From the NCBI RefSeq assembly GCF_001815865.1, contig NZ_KV822195.1, positions 186,001 to 250,000 of the forward strand: a stretch of DNA of 64,000 nucleotides. Direction: 5' to 3'. Both the position numbers and the translations under genes were made by a program. Below are positions 1 through 8,367 of this stretch, piece after piece. The stretch is from Abiotrophia sp. HMSC24B09. GTDB taxonomy: Bacteria > Bacillota > Bacilli > Lactobacillales > Aerococcaceae. Numbering within the stretch: position 1 is the first letter of the stretch; every line of letters begins with the position of its first letter. Below the pieces are notes generated by a model. That model made no database searches, was not told the DNA's origin, and saw nothing but the letters and a program-made list of their open reading frames with translations.

Positions 1-386
1 TTAAGAAAATTAAGCGCCGCGCCGAAGCCGATGACAAGGCCATTGTCATTGTGCCCAGACGCCTCTTCCTAGAGGAGTCCTTCGCTCTGTCAGTCGATCA
101 GCTCTTAGTGATCTTAGACCGTCTACCATTTGACTCCTTGACCAATGAGCGGACCCTAGGCCAAAGTCAGGTGCTTGGCTTATCAGACAACCAGGCCTTT
201 GATCAACTGACCCTACCACAAATGATTTTCCGTCTTAAGAAATTGTTGGCTCAAGTCGCTAGCTCTAGTTGCAAGGCGGACTACTATCTCCTAGATGAAC
301 GCGTTTGGACTCGTTATTATAGCCCTAAGGTTGAGGAATACTTGGCGCCCGCCATTGACCTGGTTCCCATCTTGCCCAGTCACTAA
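1..386 (+). CDS. dinG: DinG-like helicase, C-terminal fragment (partial)
   Basis: The 5' end lies outside the window; the frame is open from base 3 and ends with TAA at 384-386. About 127 residues are visible. The segment VILDRLPFDS, then LTLPQMIFRLKK and YYLLDERVW, lines up with the end of DinG/XPD-like helicases, where a (K)LPF-x-P stretch is followed by LP-x-A-x-x-RFKQGFGRLIR and VVILDRR. Location before ypmB and asnS matches the dinG-ypmB-asnS order of Bacillus and Lactobacillales, where the protein is often a DnaQ exonuclease-helicase fusion. The canonical helicase motif VI (Q-G-x-GR-x-x-R) reads KKLLAQVASSS here, so the usual glycine and arginines appear to be lost. Family assignment rests on this short tail plus synteny. 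Confidence 0.6.
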   Translation, partial: KKIKRRAEADDKAIVIVPRRLFLEESFALSVDQLLVILDRLPFDSLTNERTLGQSQVLGLSDNQAFDQLTLPQMIFRLKKLLAQVASSSCKADYYLLDERVWTRYYSPKVEEYLAPAIDLVPILPSH

Positions 387-434
387 TCCAGCCTAGTCAG
401 CTAGCCAAAAATTCATGCAATTTTGGAGAAATTA

Positions 435-443
435 TGGTATGAT
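435..443 (+). promoter_or_regulatory. Extended -10 promoter before ypmB
   Basis: TGGTATGAT is an extended -10 element (TG-N-TATGAT) about 34 bases before the ypmB start. No convincing -35 box at 17 bases was seen. It would give a short leader for the ypmB-asnS operon. Confidence 0.45.
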
Positions 444-476
444 AGTACAGATAAGTGGCGACAGGAGGAGTCAAGT

Positions 477-956
477 ATGTTAAACCGTAAAGTGGTCTCA
501 GGACTGACGCTCTTTTTCCTCATCATCTTTCTCATCTTTGCTTGGGTCTTCTATTCAAGCCAAGCCAAATCGCACCAAGCTCAACAAGAGGCCGTGCGAC
601 TGATTGAGACGGACTACACTGTCAAAGACGTCAAAAAGTTCTACTGGACGACCATTTCTGAGGCTTACTTTGCCTTGGATTTTGTGGATGACAGTGGCCA
701 AGAACGTTATGCGATTGTGAAACGTGAGGGTGGGACCGTTAATTACTACACGCCAAATCAGATTATCTCAGAAGAAGATGCCAAGGCTATTGCCTTAGCA
801 GACAATGAGAATTATAAGATTATGCAGGCGCGTTTGGGCATGATCAAAGACACGCCCGTCTGGGAAATCACCATCAAGAATGATAATAATACCTTGACCT
901 ATTACTACCTCAATGCGCAGGATGGGTCCTGGTTACAAAAAATCGAAAATATTTAA
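477..956 (+). CDS. ypmB: YpmB-like membrane-anchored protein (DUF5590/PepSY-like)
   Basis: 159 residues. The start at 477 is chosen because of the AGGAGG at about 463-468; an upstream in-frame ATG at 423 has no such site. Residues about 5-25 form one hydrophobic membrane segment (GLTLFFLIIFLIFAWVF) with a short basic cytoplasmic N-terminus. The remaining part is extracellular, with two small alpha/beta repeats (YTVKDVKKFYWT...YAIVKREGG and EDAKAIALADN...VWEITIKND) typical of YpmB/PepSY-like domains. The function of this family is unknown; it is nearly always placed between dinG and asnS or aspB in Firmicutes. It is followed after 24 bases by asnS, so co-transcription is likely. Confidence 0.7.
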   Translation: MLNRKVVSGLTLFFLIIFLIFAWVFYSSQAKSHQAQQEAVRLIETDYTVKDVKKFYWTTISEAYFALDFVDDSGQERYAIVKREGGTVNYYTPNQIISEEDAKAIALADNENYKIMQARLGMIKDTPVWEITIKNDNNTLTYYYLNAQDGSWLQKIENI

Positions 957-980
957 GACAAGACTATGGAGGCAGGCAGA

Positions 981-2279
981 ATGCAGACAATTACCATGCG
1001 TCAAGCAGCAGATTATATTGATCAAACGGTCATCATCAAGGCATGGGTGACTAACAAACGGAGCAGTGGGAAGATTGCCTTCTTACAATTGCGTGATGGC
1101 TCCGCTTATTTCCAAGCCATTGTGGTCAAGGCCGATGTCAGCGAAGAAACCTTCGCTTTGGCTAAGGGGCTTAACCAAGAAACCAGTGTGAAGGTAGTCG
1201 GTAAGATTCAAGCAGACACTCGTTCAGCTTTAGGTTATGAGCTCTTGGTTCAAGACATTGAAGTGATTGGTGAAAGTCATGACTACCCAATCACACCAAA
1301 AGAACACGGGACTGACTTCTTGATGGACCACCGCCACCTCTGGCTTCGTTCATCTAAACAACATGCCATTATGCAAATCCGTAACGAAATTATCCGGGCA
1401 ACCTACGAGTTCATGAACCAAGAAGGCTTGATTAAGGTAGACCCACCAATTTTGACGGGTTCTGCGCCAGAAGGGACCACTGAGCTCTTCCATACTAAGT
1501 ACTTTGATGAAGATGCCTTCCTTTCCCAGTCTGGTCAGCTCTATTTAGAAGCAGCGGCTATGGCTTTCGGTAAGGTCTTCTCCTTCGGGCCAACCTTCCG
1601 GGCTGAAAAATCTAAGACCCGTCGTCACTTGATTGAATTCTGGATGATGGAAGTTGAATTAGCCTTCGTTGAACACGAGGAAAACTTACAATTCCAAGAA
1701 CGTTATGTGGCTCACCTGGTTCGCAATGTGATTGACCACTGTGGTCTGGCACTTAAGACCTTGAACCGTGATGTGGCAGTCTTGGAACAATACACCAAGT
1801 TGCCTTATCCACGTATTAGCTATACGGATGCCATCAAGCTCTTGAATGACAATGGCTTTGATGATATCCAATGGGGCGATGACTTTGGTTCACCACATGA
1901 AACCTTCATTGCTAGCCAATATGACCGTCCAATCTTCATCGTCAACTATCCTAAGGCCATTAAGCCATTCTACATGCGCCTTAATGAAGAAGACCCACGC
2001 ACTGTTCTATGTGCGGATATGATTGCACCAGAAGGTTATGGTGAAATCATTGGGGGTTCTGAACGGATTGTGGACTTTGAGACCTTAGATGAAAATATTA
2101 AAGCTTACAACTTAGATCCATCTGCTTATGCTTGGTACCTTGACCTCCGTAAGTATGGCGCTGTGCCACACTCTGGTTTTGGTCTTGGCTTGGAGCGGGC
2201 AGTGGCTTGGTTATCAGGGATTGAACATATCCGTGAAACCTCACCATTCCCACGCTTACTCAACCGTATTTACCCATAA
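981..2279 (+). CDS. asnS: Asparaginyl-tRNA synthetase
   Basis: Charges tRNA-Asn with asparagine in the cytoplasm. 432 residues, usual length for bacterial AsnRS. N-terminal OB-fold anticodon-binding domain ([24 protein letters not shown]) is followed by the class II catalytic core: motif 2 ([23 protein letters not shown], shown in part) and motif 3 ([12 protein letters not shown]) near the C-terminus. The start at 981 is preferred over an ATG at 966 because GGAGGC at 968-973 sits 7 bases before 981 and would overlap the earlier start. AsnRS is told apart from AspRS by the closely matching N-terminus and by genome position. The aspB gene found between ypmB and asnS in bacilli is missing here. 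Confidence 0.96.
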   Translation: MQTITMRQAADYIDQTVIIKAWVTNKRSSGKIAFLQLRDGSAYFQAIVVKADVSEETFALAKGLNQETSVKVVGKIQADTRSALGYELLVQDIEVIGESHDYPITPKEHGTDFLMDHRHLWLRSSKQHAIMQIRNEIIRATYEFMNQEGLIKVDPPILTGSAPEGTTELFHTKYFDEDAFLSQSGQLYLEAAAMAFGKVFSFGPTFRAEKSKTRRHLIEFWMMEVELAFVEHEENLQFQERYVAHLVRNVIDHCGLALKTLNRDVAVLEQYTKLPYPRISYTDAIKLLNDNGFDDIQWGDDFGSPHETFIASQYDRPIFIVNYPKAIKPFYMRLNEEDPRTVLCADMIAPEGYGEIIGGSERIVDFETLDENIKAYNLDPSAYAWYLDLRKYGAVPHSGFGLGLERAVAWLSGIEHIRETSPFPRLLNRIYP

Positions 2280-2280
2280 T

Positions 2281-2324
2281 AAAAATTCCCATTATATCAT
2301 ATATGATATAATGGGAAATTTTTT
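2281..2324. terminator. Bidirectional terminator after asnS
   Basis: Perfect 15-bp inverted repeat TTCCCATTATATCAT (2286-2300) and its complement (2303-2317) with a 2-base loop, flanked by A5 on the left and T7 on the right. It can end asnS on the plus strand and the LysM gene arriving on the minus strand. The stem is AT-rich in its upper half. Confidence 0.85.
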
Positions 2325-2392
2325 TGATTAGAAATACCACCTAGACTACTTACTTAGCTAGGTGGTTGGAGGAGGACGAAAGATTGAGAAAC

Positions 2393-3745
2393 TTAAGGGT
2401 TGAAGGAAACATGGACGTGGTCGTAGTGGTTGGCTGTGTCTCCACCACGGTCTGGCATTAGGTTCCAGGTGTTCGCTGGCCCATAGTAACTATCGTAGTT
2501 AGCGTAGAAACGTTGTTTCCAGATAACGTAGTTGATGTCATTGCTTTCCATGTCGGACGTAGCGTAGTTGGCAATTTGGTCGCCCAGCTCGGTATTGTCG
2601 TTGACCACGAAGTCAACGGCCAAGCCCTTACCATGGTCATCGTTAGAGCCAGGACGGTAGAGGCTGAAGTTGGTAACACCAAACTTGTCCGCTACTTCTT
2701 CCTTGTACTCAGCTACTTTTGGCTGCAAGCCTTGGTTAGCTGGGTTGGCAGCCGCCCGGGCAGCATAGTCAGTTGAAGCTGGCTGCTCTTGACTTGGTTG
2801 GTCTTGAGCAGGCTGCTCCTGACTCGTTTGTTCTTGAGCCGTTGGGTTTGCCTCAGCTTGCTGACTAGGACTTTCTTGGCCATCTGTTGGAGTATTAGTT
2901 TGATTTACTTCTGTAGAATTGGCAGGCGCAGCGTCAGTCGCTTCTTTTTCTGGCTGGTTAGCCTGAGTAGGCGTTTGAGGACGAGCTTCTTCTTGAACGG
3001 TCGGTAAGCCTGATTCCTTGATATCGTCGCCGATGACAGGGGCTTGATCAGCATTGGCTTGATTAGGCGTTTGAGCTGGTTTTTCTGGCTTAGCAGGTGT
3101 TTGAGGCGTCGCTGGTTTGTCAAGCTTGGTTGGCTTGACTTGGTTATTTGGCGTTTGAGGGCTAGTAGCTGTCGGTTGAGCTGGCGTAACAGCCTCTGGC
3201 TGGCCAGGAATTTGGGTGACCGGAGACAAGTCTTGGCTGGCAGCTTCCTGATCTTGGACAGGGCTTTCCTCGACAAGAGCTTGTACTTGTGGGTTAGTTG
3301 GGGCAGTCGCCTGGTTTTGATTAAAGTCCACCTGGCTAGTTTGGCCATCAATAGTGACCGTATTTTGCGTCAAGTCAGCCCGAACACTAGGACTTTCTTG
3401 ATTTTGGTCTGGGGTTTGAATTTCCAGACTAGTCACTTTGTGGTTATTATCTAAGGTAGCCGTTAAAACAGTACCTGGGAAAATTAAATCGGCGTCTGCA
3501 ATTTCATTAATAGAAACCAAAACTTGAAGGTCGACTTCAAGGGCTTCTGCGATGGCTGAGAGGGTGTCGCCATATTGAACTGTATAGCTGAGTTTGTCAG
3601 CTTGTTTGGAAATATCTTCTTTAATTTGGCTGACCGTCCGAGGCGTCCATTGGGAGGCTTCTTGGGCTTGGGCTGGAGTCAAGGGGAGTGCGAGTAAAGC
3701 CGCTGCTGACGTTAAGAGCAGTGTTCTTTTAAGTGTTAATTTCAT
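2393..3745 (-). CDS. Secreted LysM protein with LAS-type peptidase-like C-terminal domain
   Basis: 450 residues. The start at 3745 is chosen because AAAGGAAG lies 8 bases upstream and the encoded N-terminus is a classic signal peptide (MKLTLKRTLLL, hydrophobic core, cleavage near AQA-Q). Residues about 50-95 are one LysM domain (YTVQYGDTLSAIAEAL...), binding peptidoglycan. Residues about 130-330 are a low-complexity Pro/Gln/Thr/Glu linker that probably spans the wall. The last ~115 residues resemble the ARB-07466-like C-terminal domain: HGKGLAVDF gives H-x6-D and HYDHVHVSF gives H-x-H, the zinc ligand pattern of LAS metallopeptidases such as M15. A role as a peptidoglycan hydrolase is inference. 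Single gene, its own promoter is likely at the TGCTATGAT on the minus strand near 3777-3785. Confidence 0.75.
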   Translation of the reverse strand: MKLTLKRTLLLTSAAALLALPLTPAQAQEASQWTPRTVSQIKEDISKQADKLSYTVQYGDTLSAIAEALEVDLQVLVSINEIADADLIFPGTVLTATLDNNHKVTSLEIQTPDQNQESPSVRADLTQNTVTIDGQTSQVDFNQNQATAPTNPQVQALVEESPVQDQEAASQDLSPVTQIPGQPEAVTPAQPTATSPQTPNNQVKPTKLDKPATPQTPAKPEKPAQTPNQANADQAPVIGDDIKESGLPTVQEEARPQTPTQANQPEKEATDAAPANSTEVNQTNTPTDGQESPSQQAEANPTAQEQTSQEQPAQDQPSQEQPASTDYAARAAANPANQGLQPKVAEYKEEVADKFGVTNFSLYRPGSNDDHGKGLAVDFVVNDNTELGDQIANYATSDMESNDINYVIWKQRFYANYDSYYGPANTWNLMPDRGGDTANHYDHVHVSFNP

Positions 3746-3962
3746 AATCACGCTTCCTTTGCTTGTTGATGAGACCATCATAGCATAGAAGTTAGGCTAA
3801 AAGTCCCATTTTATGGAGACTTAACCCAATCATAGGACATCTGTAATCTCTTTTTTCACATGGGACTGTGCTAGGACTAAGCTGTAATATATGAAATAGC
3901 AAAGTTCTCAAACTAGCTTAGTCAAAGGCTTAAAATTTAGTCTATTTTCCTGGCTTAGGGCT

Positions 3963-3990
3963 TGATTTTTCCTAGCTTTTATCGTATATT
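3963..3990 (+). promoter_or_regulatory. Promoter and long leader of rpsO
   Basis: TTGATT (3963-3968), 16-base spacer, TATATT (3985-3990). Transcription would start near 3997, leaving a leader of about 119 bases before the rpsO start, long enough for S15-mediated feedback control as known for other bacteria, although I could not draw a convincing S15-binding fold. The rest of the 370-base gap 3746-4115 holds the minus-strand promoter of the LysM gene and no open reading frame of note. Confidence 0.5.
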
Positions 3991-4115
3991 TAGAGACGTG
4001 GTCGTTTGTTGCTTTATCGATGTTCGGCTACTTATAACACCCCGGCTCAGTTTAACGAATCACCAACGTTTTACTTAGCTTGTGGGATACTATATCGGAA
4101 AGAGGTGAAACTGAG

Positions 4116-4385
4116 ATGGCATTATCAAAAGAGCGTAAAAATGAAATCATTAAAGCTTATGCTACTCACGAAGGGGACACTGGTTCTCCAGAAGTACAAG
4201 TTGCGGTTTTAACTGAAGATATCAATATCTTAACTGACCACATCCGTACTCATAAGAAAGACTATCATTCCTACCGCGGTTTGATGAAGAAAGTTGGGCG
4301 TCGTCGCCACTTGCTTTCTTACCTGCGTGAGAAAGATATTCAACGTTACCGTGAATTAATCCAACGTTTAGGTTTACGTCGTTAA
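4116..4385 (+). CDS. rpsO: 30S ribosomal protein S15
   Basis: 89 residues, exact usual length. Binds 16S rRNA in the platform of the small subunit and starts assembly of that region. The conserved core is visible: [11 protein letters not shown]-x-H-x-x-H-KKD-x-x-S-x-RGL, and [10 protein letters not shown]. The start at 4116 is preceded by AGAGGTG at 4101-4107. A terminator follows and pnp comes next, the conserved rpsO-pnp order. Confidence 0.98.
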   Translation: MALSKERKNEIIKAYATHEGDTGSPEVQVAVLTEDINILTDHIRTHKKDYHSYRGLMKKVGRRRHLLSYLREKDIQRYRELIQRLGLRR

Positions 4386-4397
4386 TTTTGGTAGCAG

Positions 4398-4423
4398 GGC
4401 GGCTACGGCCGCCTTCTTTTTTT
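4398..4423 (+). terminator. Terminator after rpsO
   Basis: GGCGGC-TACG-GCCGCC stem-loop (4398-4413) with a UNCG-like tetraloop, followed by TTCTTTTTTT. Some read-through into pnp is plausible because no strong promoter is seen between them. Confidence 0.9.
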
Positions 4424-4434
4424 AGAGCTTTACC

Positions 4435-4509
4435 ATGGAATATGTGCTAACCAAATAAGAGCCGGGCAGGGTGGCTTGGCCAGTTCTTATTTGATTAGTC
4501 ATGTTCCAT
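4435..4509 (+). promoter_or_regulatory. Long hairpin in the pnp leader
   Basis: Bases 4435-4460 pair with 4485-4509 over about 25 positions with one mismatch region and G-U pairs (arms start ATGGAAtATG and end CATgTTCCAT). The loop is 24 bases. There is no T-run after the stem, so it is not a terminator. In Escherichia coli a comparable leader stem between rpsO and pnp is cut by RNase III and lets PNPase repress its own mRNA; the same role here is inference. Confidence 0.6.
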
Positions 4510-4547
4510 ATCAAGGGAGCAATCCCAATTTATAAGGAGGACATTCC

Positions 4548-6650
4548 ATGTCAAACAAACATGTATTTTCTACAACTTTAGCGGGCCGTCCGCTATCTGT
4601 GGAAATTGGCGAATTAGCCAAACAAGCCAACGGCGCTGTATTAGTTCGCTACGGTGACACTGTGGTTTTATCTGCAGCCGTTGCATCTAAGAAAGCCGGG
4701 ACCGGTGACTTCTTCCCGTTAACTGTCCACTACATCGAGAAGATGTATGCAGTCGGTAAAGTCCCAGGAGGCTTCATCAAGCGTGAAGGCCGTCCATCTG
4801 AAGCGGCAACCTTAACCAGCCGTTTGATCGACCGTCCATTACGTCCAATGTTCCCAGAAGGCGTTCGTAATGAAATTCAAATTACCAACACCGTTTTATC
4901 AGTTGACCAAGACTGCACCCCAGAAATGGCCGCTATGTTAGGGGCTTCCCTAGCCTTAGCTGTGTCAGACATTCCATTTGACGGGCCTGTTGCCGGTGTT
5001 AACGTAGGGCGCGTCAATGGGGAGATTGTTATCAACCCAACGGTTGCCCAAGCAGAATTATCTGACATCGAATTAACGGTTGCCGGTACGGCGACTGCCA
5101 TCAACATGGTGGAATCTTCTGCCAAAGAAGTATCAGAAGCAGATATGTTAGAAGCCTTACTCAAAGGTCATGCTGCCATCAAGGAATTGGTAGCCTTCCA
5201 AAATGAAATCGTCGCTCAAATCGGTAAAGAGAAATTCGAGTTTACCTTGGCAGAAGTGGCGCCAGAAGTGGCAGCTCAAGTAGGGGAACGCTACAAGTCT
5301 CGCATGATTCAAGCCATCCAAACTCAAGAGAAGAAAGCACGTGAAGCAGCTGTTGACGCTGTTATGGAAGAAGCAACTGAATTCTTTGCAGCAGTATACG
5401 CTGACCGTGATGACTATGATCAGCTCATGAAGGACGTATCCACTGCCTTACACGACTTAGAGAAGGACGAAGTTCGTCGTCTCATCACTAAGGAACGTGT
5501 TCGTCCAGACGGTCGTCGCATCGATGAAATCCGTCCGTTGAGCTCTTCTGTGGCCCTCTTGCCACGCGTTCATGGTTCTGGTCTCTTCACTCGGGGACAA
5601 ACCCAAGTCTTGACTGCTGCTACCTTGGCACCGCTCGGTGAGCACCAAGTAATCGACGGTTTAGGTATTGAAGAAGGCAAACGTTTCATCCACCACTACA
5701 ACTTCCCTAACTTCTCTGTCGGCGAAACAGGTCGTGTAGGTAGCCCAGGTCGTCGTGAAATTGGTCACGGTGCCTTAGGTGAACGCGCCCTCAAACAAGT
5801 GATTCCTGCGCCAGAAGATTTCCCATACACCATTCGTTTGGTATCTGAAGTCTTGGAATCTAACGGTTCTTCTTCGCAAGCAAGTATCTGTGCCGGCACT
5901 TTGGCCCTCATGGATGCAGGTGTGCCAATTAAGGCGCCAGTTGCAGGGATTGCCATGGGCTTGGTCATGGAAGGGGAAGACTACACCGTCTTAACTGATA
6001 TTCAAGGTCTTGAAGACCACCTAGGCGATATGGACTTCAAGGTAGCCGGGACAGCTGCCGGGATTACGGCCTTGCAAATGGATATCAAGATTCAAGGGAT
6101 TACTGAAGCTATCTTAACCGAAGCTCTGACGCAAGCTAAGAAGGCCCGTTTAGAAATCTTGGATGAATTGGTCTCTACCTTACCAGAAGCTCGTAAGGAA
6201 TTGAGCCCATACGCACCTAAGATTGACATCATCCAAATCAACCCAGATAAGATTAAGGTGGTCATCGGTCGTGGTGGGGAAACCATTAACGGCATTATTG
6301 ACGCAACTGGCGTTAAGATTGATATCGACCAAACGGGTAATGTCTCTATCGCGTCTAGCGACCAAGATATGATTAACAAGGCTCGTCAAATGATTGAAGA
6401 CTTAGTTCGTGAAGTTGAAGTAGGCCAAGTCTACACCGGTAAAGTTAAGCGCATTGAGAAATTCGGTGCCTTCGTAGAAGTCTTGCCAGGTAAAGACGGT
6501 TTAGTTCATATTTCTGAATTGGAACACCGCCGTGTGGCACAAGTCGAAGACGTGCTCAAGATTGGCGATGTCGTAGAGGTCAAAGTCATCGAAATCGACA
6601 ACCAAGGTCGAATCAACTTGTCTCGTAAGGTCCTCTTACCTAAAGACTAA
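4548..6650 (+). CDS. pnp: Polyribonucleotide nucleotidyltransferase (PNPase)
   Basis: Phosphorolytic 3'-to-5' exoribonuclease that degrades mRNA and can add tails. 700 residues. Order of domains: first RNase PH domain (residues about 10-145), alpha-helical linker (about 150-300), second RNase PH domain with catalytic region (about 315-545, ...[13 protein letters not shown] and [18 protein letters not shown]), KH domain (about 555-615, [12 protein letters not shown]), S1 domain (about 620-690, [20 protein letters not shown]). AAGGAGG lies 6 bases before the start. It trimerises in the cytoplasm and in Firmicutes can contact RNase Y and RNase J; rny and an RNase J2-like gene are also in this window. 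Confidence 0.98.
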   Translation: MSNKHVFSTTLAGRPLSVEIGELAKQANGAVLVRYGDTVVLSAAVASKKAGTGDFFPLTVHYIEKMYAVGKVPGGFIKREGRPSEAATLTSRLIDRPLRPMFPEGVRNEIQITNTVLSVDQDCTPEMAAMLGASLALAVSDIPFDGPVAGVNVGRVNGEIVINPTVAQAELSDIELTVAGTATAINMVESSAKEVSEADMLEALLKGHAAIKELVAFQNEIVAQIGKEKFEFTLAEVAPEVAAQVGERYKSRMIQAIQTQEKKAREAAVDAVMEEATEFFAAVYADRDDYDQLMKDVSTALHDLEKDEVRRLITKERVRPDGRRIDEIRPLSSSVALLPRVHGSGLFTRGQTQVLTAATLAPLGEHQVIDGLGIEEGKRFIHHYNFPNFSVGETGRVGSPGRREIGHGALGERALKQVIPAPEDFPYTIRLVSEVLESNGSSSQASICAGTLALMDAGVPIKAPVAGIAMGLVMEGEDYTVLTDIQGLEDHLGDMDFKVAGTAAGITALQMDIKIQGITEAILTEALTQAKKARLEILDELVSTLPEARKELSPYAPKIDIIQINPDKIKVVIGRGGETINGIIDATGVKIDIDQTGNVSIASSDQDMINKARQMIEDLVREVEVGQVYTGKVKRIEKFGAFVEVLPGKDGLVHISELEHRRVAQVEDVLKIGDVVEVKVIEIDNQGRINLSRKVLLPKD

Positions 6651-6667
6651 TTCACTATCATCACTCA

Positions 6668-6696
6668 GGCTAGGAAGATTTTCCTAGCCTTTTTTG
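6668..6696 (+). terminator. Terminator after pnp
   Basis: GGCTAGGAA (6668-6676), loop GATT, TTCCTAGCC (6681-6689), then T6. A textbook intrinsic terminator. Confidence 0.93.
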
Positions 6697-6720
6697 TATG
6701 CTTATCTCTTTGTCACAAGC

Positions 6721-6764
6721 AAACACGAACGTTAAGTTGACAAGTGGTAACAAAGTTCGAATAT
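6721..6764 (+). promoter_or_regulatory. Paired PurBox (PurR operator) of the purine operon
   Basis: Two inverted copies of the Gram-positive PurBox AWWWCCGAACWWT. The left copy (6721-6733, AAACACGAACGTT) matches 10 of 13; the right copy on the minus strand (6752-6764, ATATTCGAACTTT) matches 12 of 13. The central CG pairs are 30 bases apart, which is the spacing known for Bacillus subtilis paired PurBoxes. The sites lie upstream of and next to the promoter, so the sequence alone does not tell repression (as in bacilli) from activation (as in Lactococcus). purR itself is not in the window. Confidence 0.8.
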
Positions 6765-6767
6765 CCC

Positions 6768-6796
6768 TTTTATTTGCTAGCCAGGAATCCTATAAT
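6768..6796 (+). promoter_or_regulatory. Promoter of the pur operon
   Basis: Consensus -10 TATAAT at 6791-6796; the -35 position at 17 bases is a weak TTTTAT (6768-6773). A poor -35 next to an upstream PurBox fits activation by a PRPP-responsive PurR, but this is inference. The leader before purE is only about 42 bases, so no guanine riboswitch fits. Confidence 0.6.
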
Positions 6797-6844
6797 AAGA
6801 GTAGATAGGACTTAAGAAGCTTTGCTTAGAGAAAGGGTGTTAGT

Positions 6845-7324
6845 GTGGTAAAAGTAGCAGTCATTATGGGGTCCAAGTCAGATTACGCCACCATGGTCGA
6901 AACCTGTCAATTATTGGATCAATTCGGGATTCCTTATGATAAGAAGGTCGTAAGTGCCCATCGGACACCAGATTTGCTGGTTAGCTTTGCTAAAGGAGCA
7001 AGACAAGCTGGCTATTCATTGATTATCGCTGCAGCAGGAGGGGCTGCCCATTTACCGGGGATGGTTGCGTCTATGACAACCTTGCCGGTTATTGGTGTGC
7101 CCATTAAGTCTTCGACTCTAAGCGGCCTCGATTCCCTCTATTCCATCGTCCAAATGCCCTATGGCGTGCCTGTCAACACCATGGCCATTGGGGTGGCCGG
7201 GGCAAAAAATGCTGCCGTCAGTGCCTTGGCTATGTTGGGCATGACGGATCCAAGCTATGCCCAAGTTTATCAAGATTTTAAGTTAGAACAAGAACGCCTA
7301 GTATTGGAAGAGATGACACTATGA
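6845..7324 (+). CDS. purE: N5-carboxyaminoimidazole ribonucleotide mutase
   Basis: Converts N5-CAIR to CAIR in de novo purine synthesis. 159 residues, normal for class I PurE. The GSKSDYATM motif near the N-terminus, the SAHRTPD loop and the GGAAHLPGMVA segment bind the substrate phosphate and catalytic histidine. The start codon is GTG at 6845 with GAAAGGG upstream. It is the first gene of the operon and overlaps purK by 4 bases (ATGA). The presence of purK confirms the class I, ATP-dependent route. Confidence 0.97.
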   Translation: MVKVAVIMGSKSDYATMVETCQLLDQFGIPYDKKVVSAHRTPDLLVSFAKGARQAGYSLIIAAAGGAAHLPGMVASMTTLPVIGVPIKSSTLSGLDSLYSIVQMPYGVPVNTMAIGVAGAKNAAVSALAMLGMTDPSYAQVYQDFKLEQERLVLEEMTL

Positions 7325-8367
7325 AGATAATTTTACCCGGCCAAACCATTGGCATTATTGGCGGCGGTCAGCTAGGTCGCATGCTGGCTATGAGCGCTAA
7401 GGAAATGGGCTATAAGATCGCCATCCTGGACCCAAGCAAAGATGCTTGTGCCCGTCACTTTGCTGACACTTTCATCCATGCGGACTTTGATAACCGTAAT
7501 GGATTAGAGCGCCTCTGCCATATCTCGGATGTCGTGACTTTTGAGTTTGAGAATATTGACAGTGACCTCCTGGCTGAACTAGAAAAAGACTACCATATTG
7601 TGCAGAGCGCGAGCCTACTCAAGACTGCGCAACATCGCTTGCTAGAGAAGGAGTTTGCCCGTTCCTTGGGTATCGAAACAGTTGATTACCAGTATGTGGA
7701 TGGAGACACGACTGGCGTCCAAGTAGACGGCACCTATCTCATGAAGACAGTGCGCTTTGGTTATGATGGCAAGGGCCAAAGTCAGATTACAGAGGCCAGT
7801 CAGGTCCAACCCTACACCTTGCTAGAACGTCTGGTGCCACTGGATAAGGAAATTTCTGTGGTGGCCTACAAGGATCGGACGGGCATCGGTATTGTGGCAG
7901 TCGTTGAAAATGAGCACCGAAATAACATTCTCTACCGATCCATTGTACCGACAACGGCAAGTCCAGAACAAGAAGCGCAAGCCATTGATTACACCCGTCG
8001 CATTCTAGATGCGGCTGATTATTATGGCGTCTTAACAGTTGAATTCTTCATTTCCCAAGGTCGCGTCATCTTTAATGAAATGGCGCCACGGGTCCATAAT
8101 TCGGGCCACATCACCATGCAGTCCGCCAATAAGTCCCAGTTTAGAGCCCATATTGAAGCTATTTGTGGACTAGAAGTTGGGCCCATTCACAATCAAGCAA
8201 CTACCCTCTATAACATCCTAGGTCAGGACTTGAGCTACTTCCTCAAGCTGATTCAAGAGCGACCAGCCCACCTACATCTCTATGAGAAGGAGCCACGTCA
8301 GGACCGTAAGATTGGCCATATTAATTTCCCAGGACATATTAGATTGGAGGAACCCTTCATTGGATAA
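7321..8367 (+). CDS. purK: N5-carboxyaminoimidazole ribonucleotide synthase
   Basis: ATP- and bicarbonate-dependent carboxylation of AIR to N5-CAIR. 348 residues with an ATP-grasp fold: N-terminal IGIIGGGQLGRML, the ATP-grasp middle part (KTVRFGYDGKGQ, LLERLVPLDKEISVV) and the metal-binding FNEMAPRVHNSGH. The start overlaps the purE stop, and the 3' end overlaps the start of purL, so translation is tightly coupled. Confidence 0.97.
   Translation: MKIILPGQTIGIIGGGQLGRMLAMSAKEMGYKIAILDPSKDACARHFADTFIHADFDNRNGLERLCHISDVVTFEFENIDSDLLAELEKDYHIVQSASLLKTAQHRLLEKEFARSLGIETVDYQYVDGDTTGVQVDGTYLMKTVRFGYDGKGQSQITEASQVQPYTLLERLVPLDKEISVVAYKDRTGIGIVAVVENEHRNNILYRSIVPTTASPEQEAQAIDYTRRILDAADYYGVLTVEFFISQGRVIFNEMAPRVHNSGHITMQSANKSQFRAHIEAICGLEVGPIHNQATTLYNILGQDLSYFLKLIQERPAHLHLYEKEPRQDRKIGHINFPGHIRLEEPFIG

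Noticed and set aside
2905..3454. Open frames on both strands inside the LysM protein linker
   Set aside because: They are shadows of a low-complexity Pro/Gln repeat region; no start sites, no family.
3840..3900. WalR-type site TGTAAT-N5-TGTAAT upstream of the LysM gene
   Set aside because: Only single TGTAAT half-sites occur; the second half at the right spacing is missing.
6737..6766. TTGACA inside the PurBox spacer as a purE -35 box
   Set aside because: No acceptable -10 lies 16-18 bases further on (the bases are ATATCC); TATAAT at 6791 is too far.
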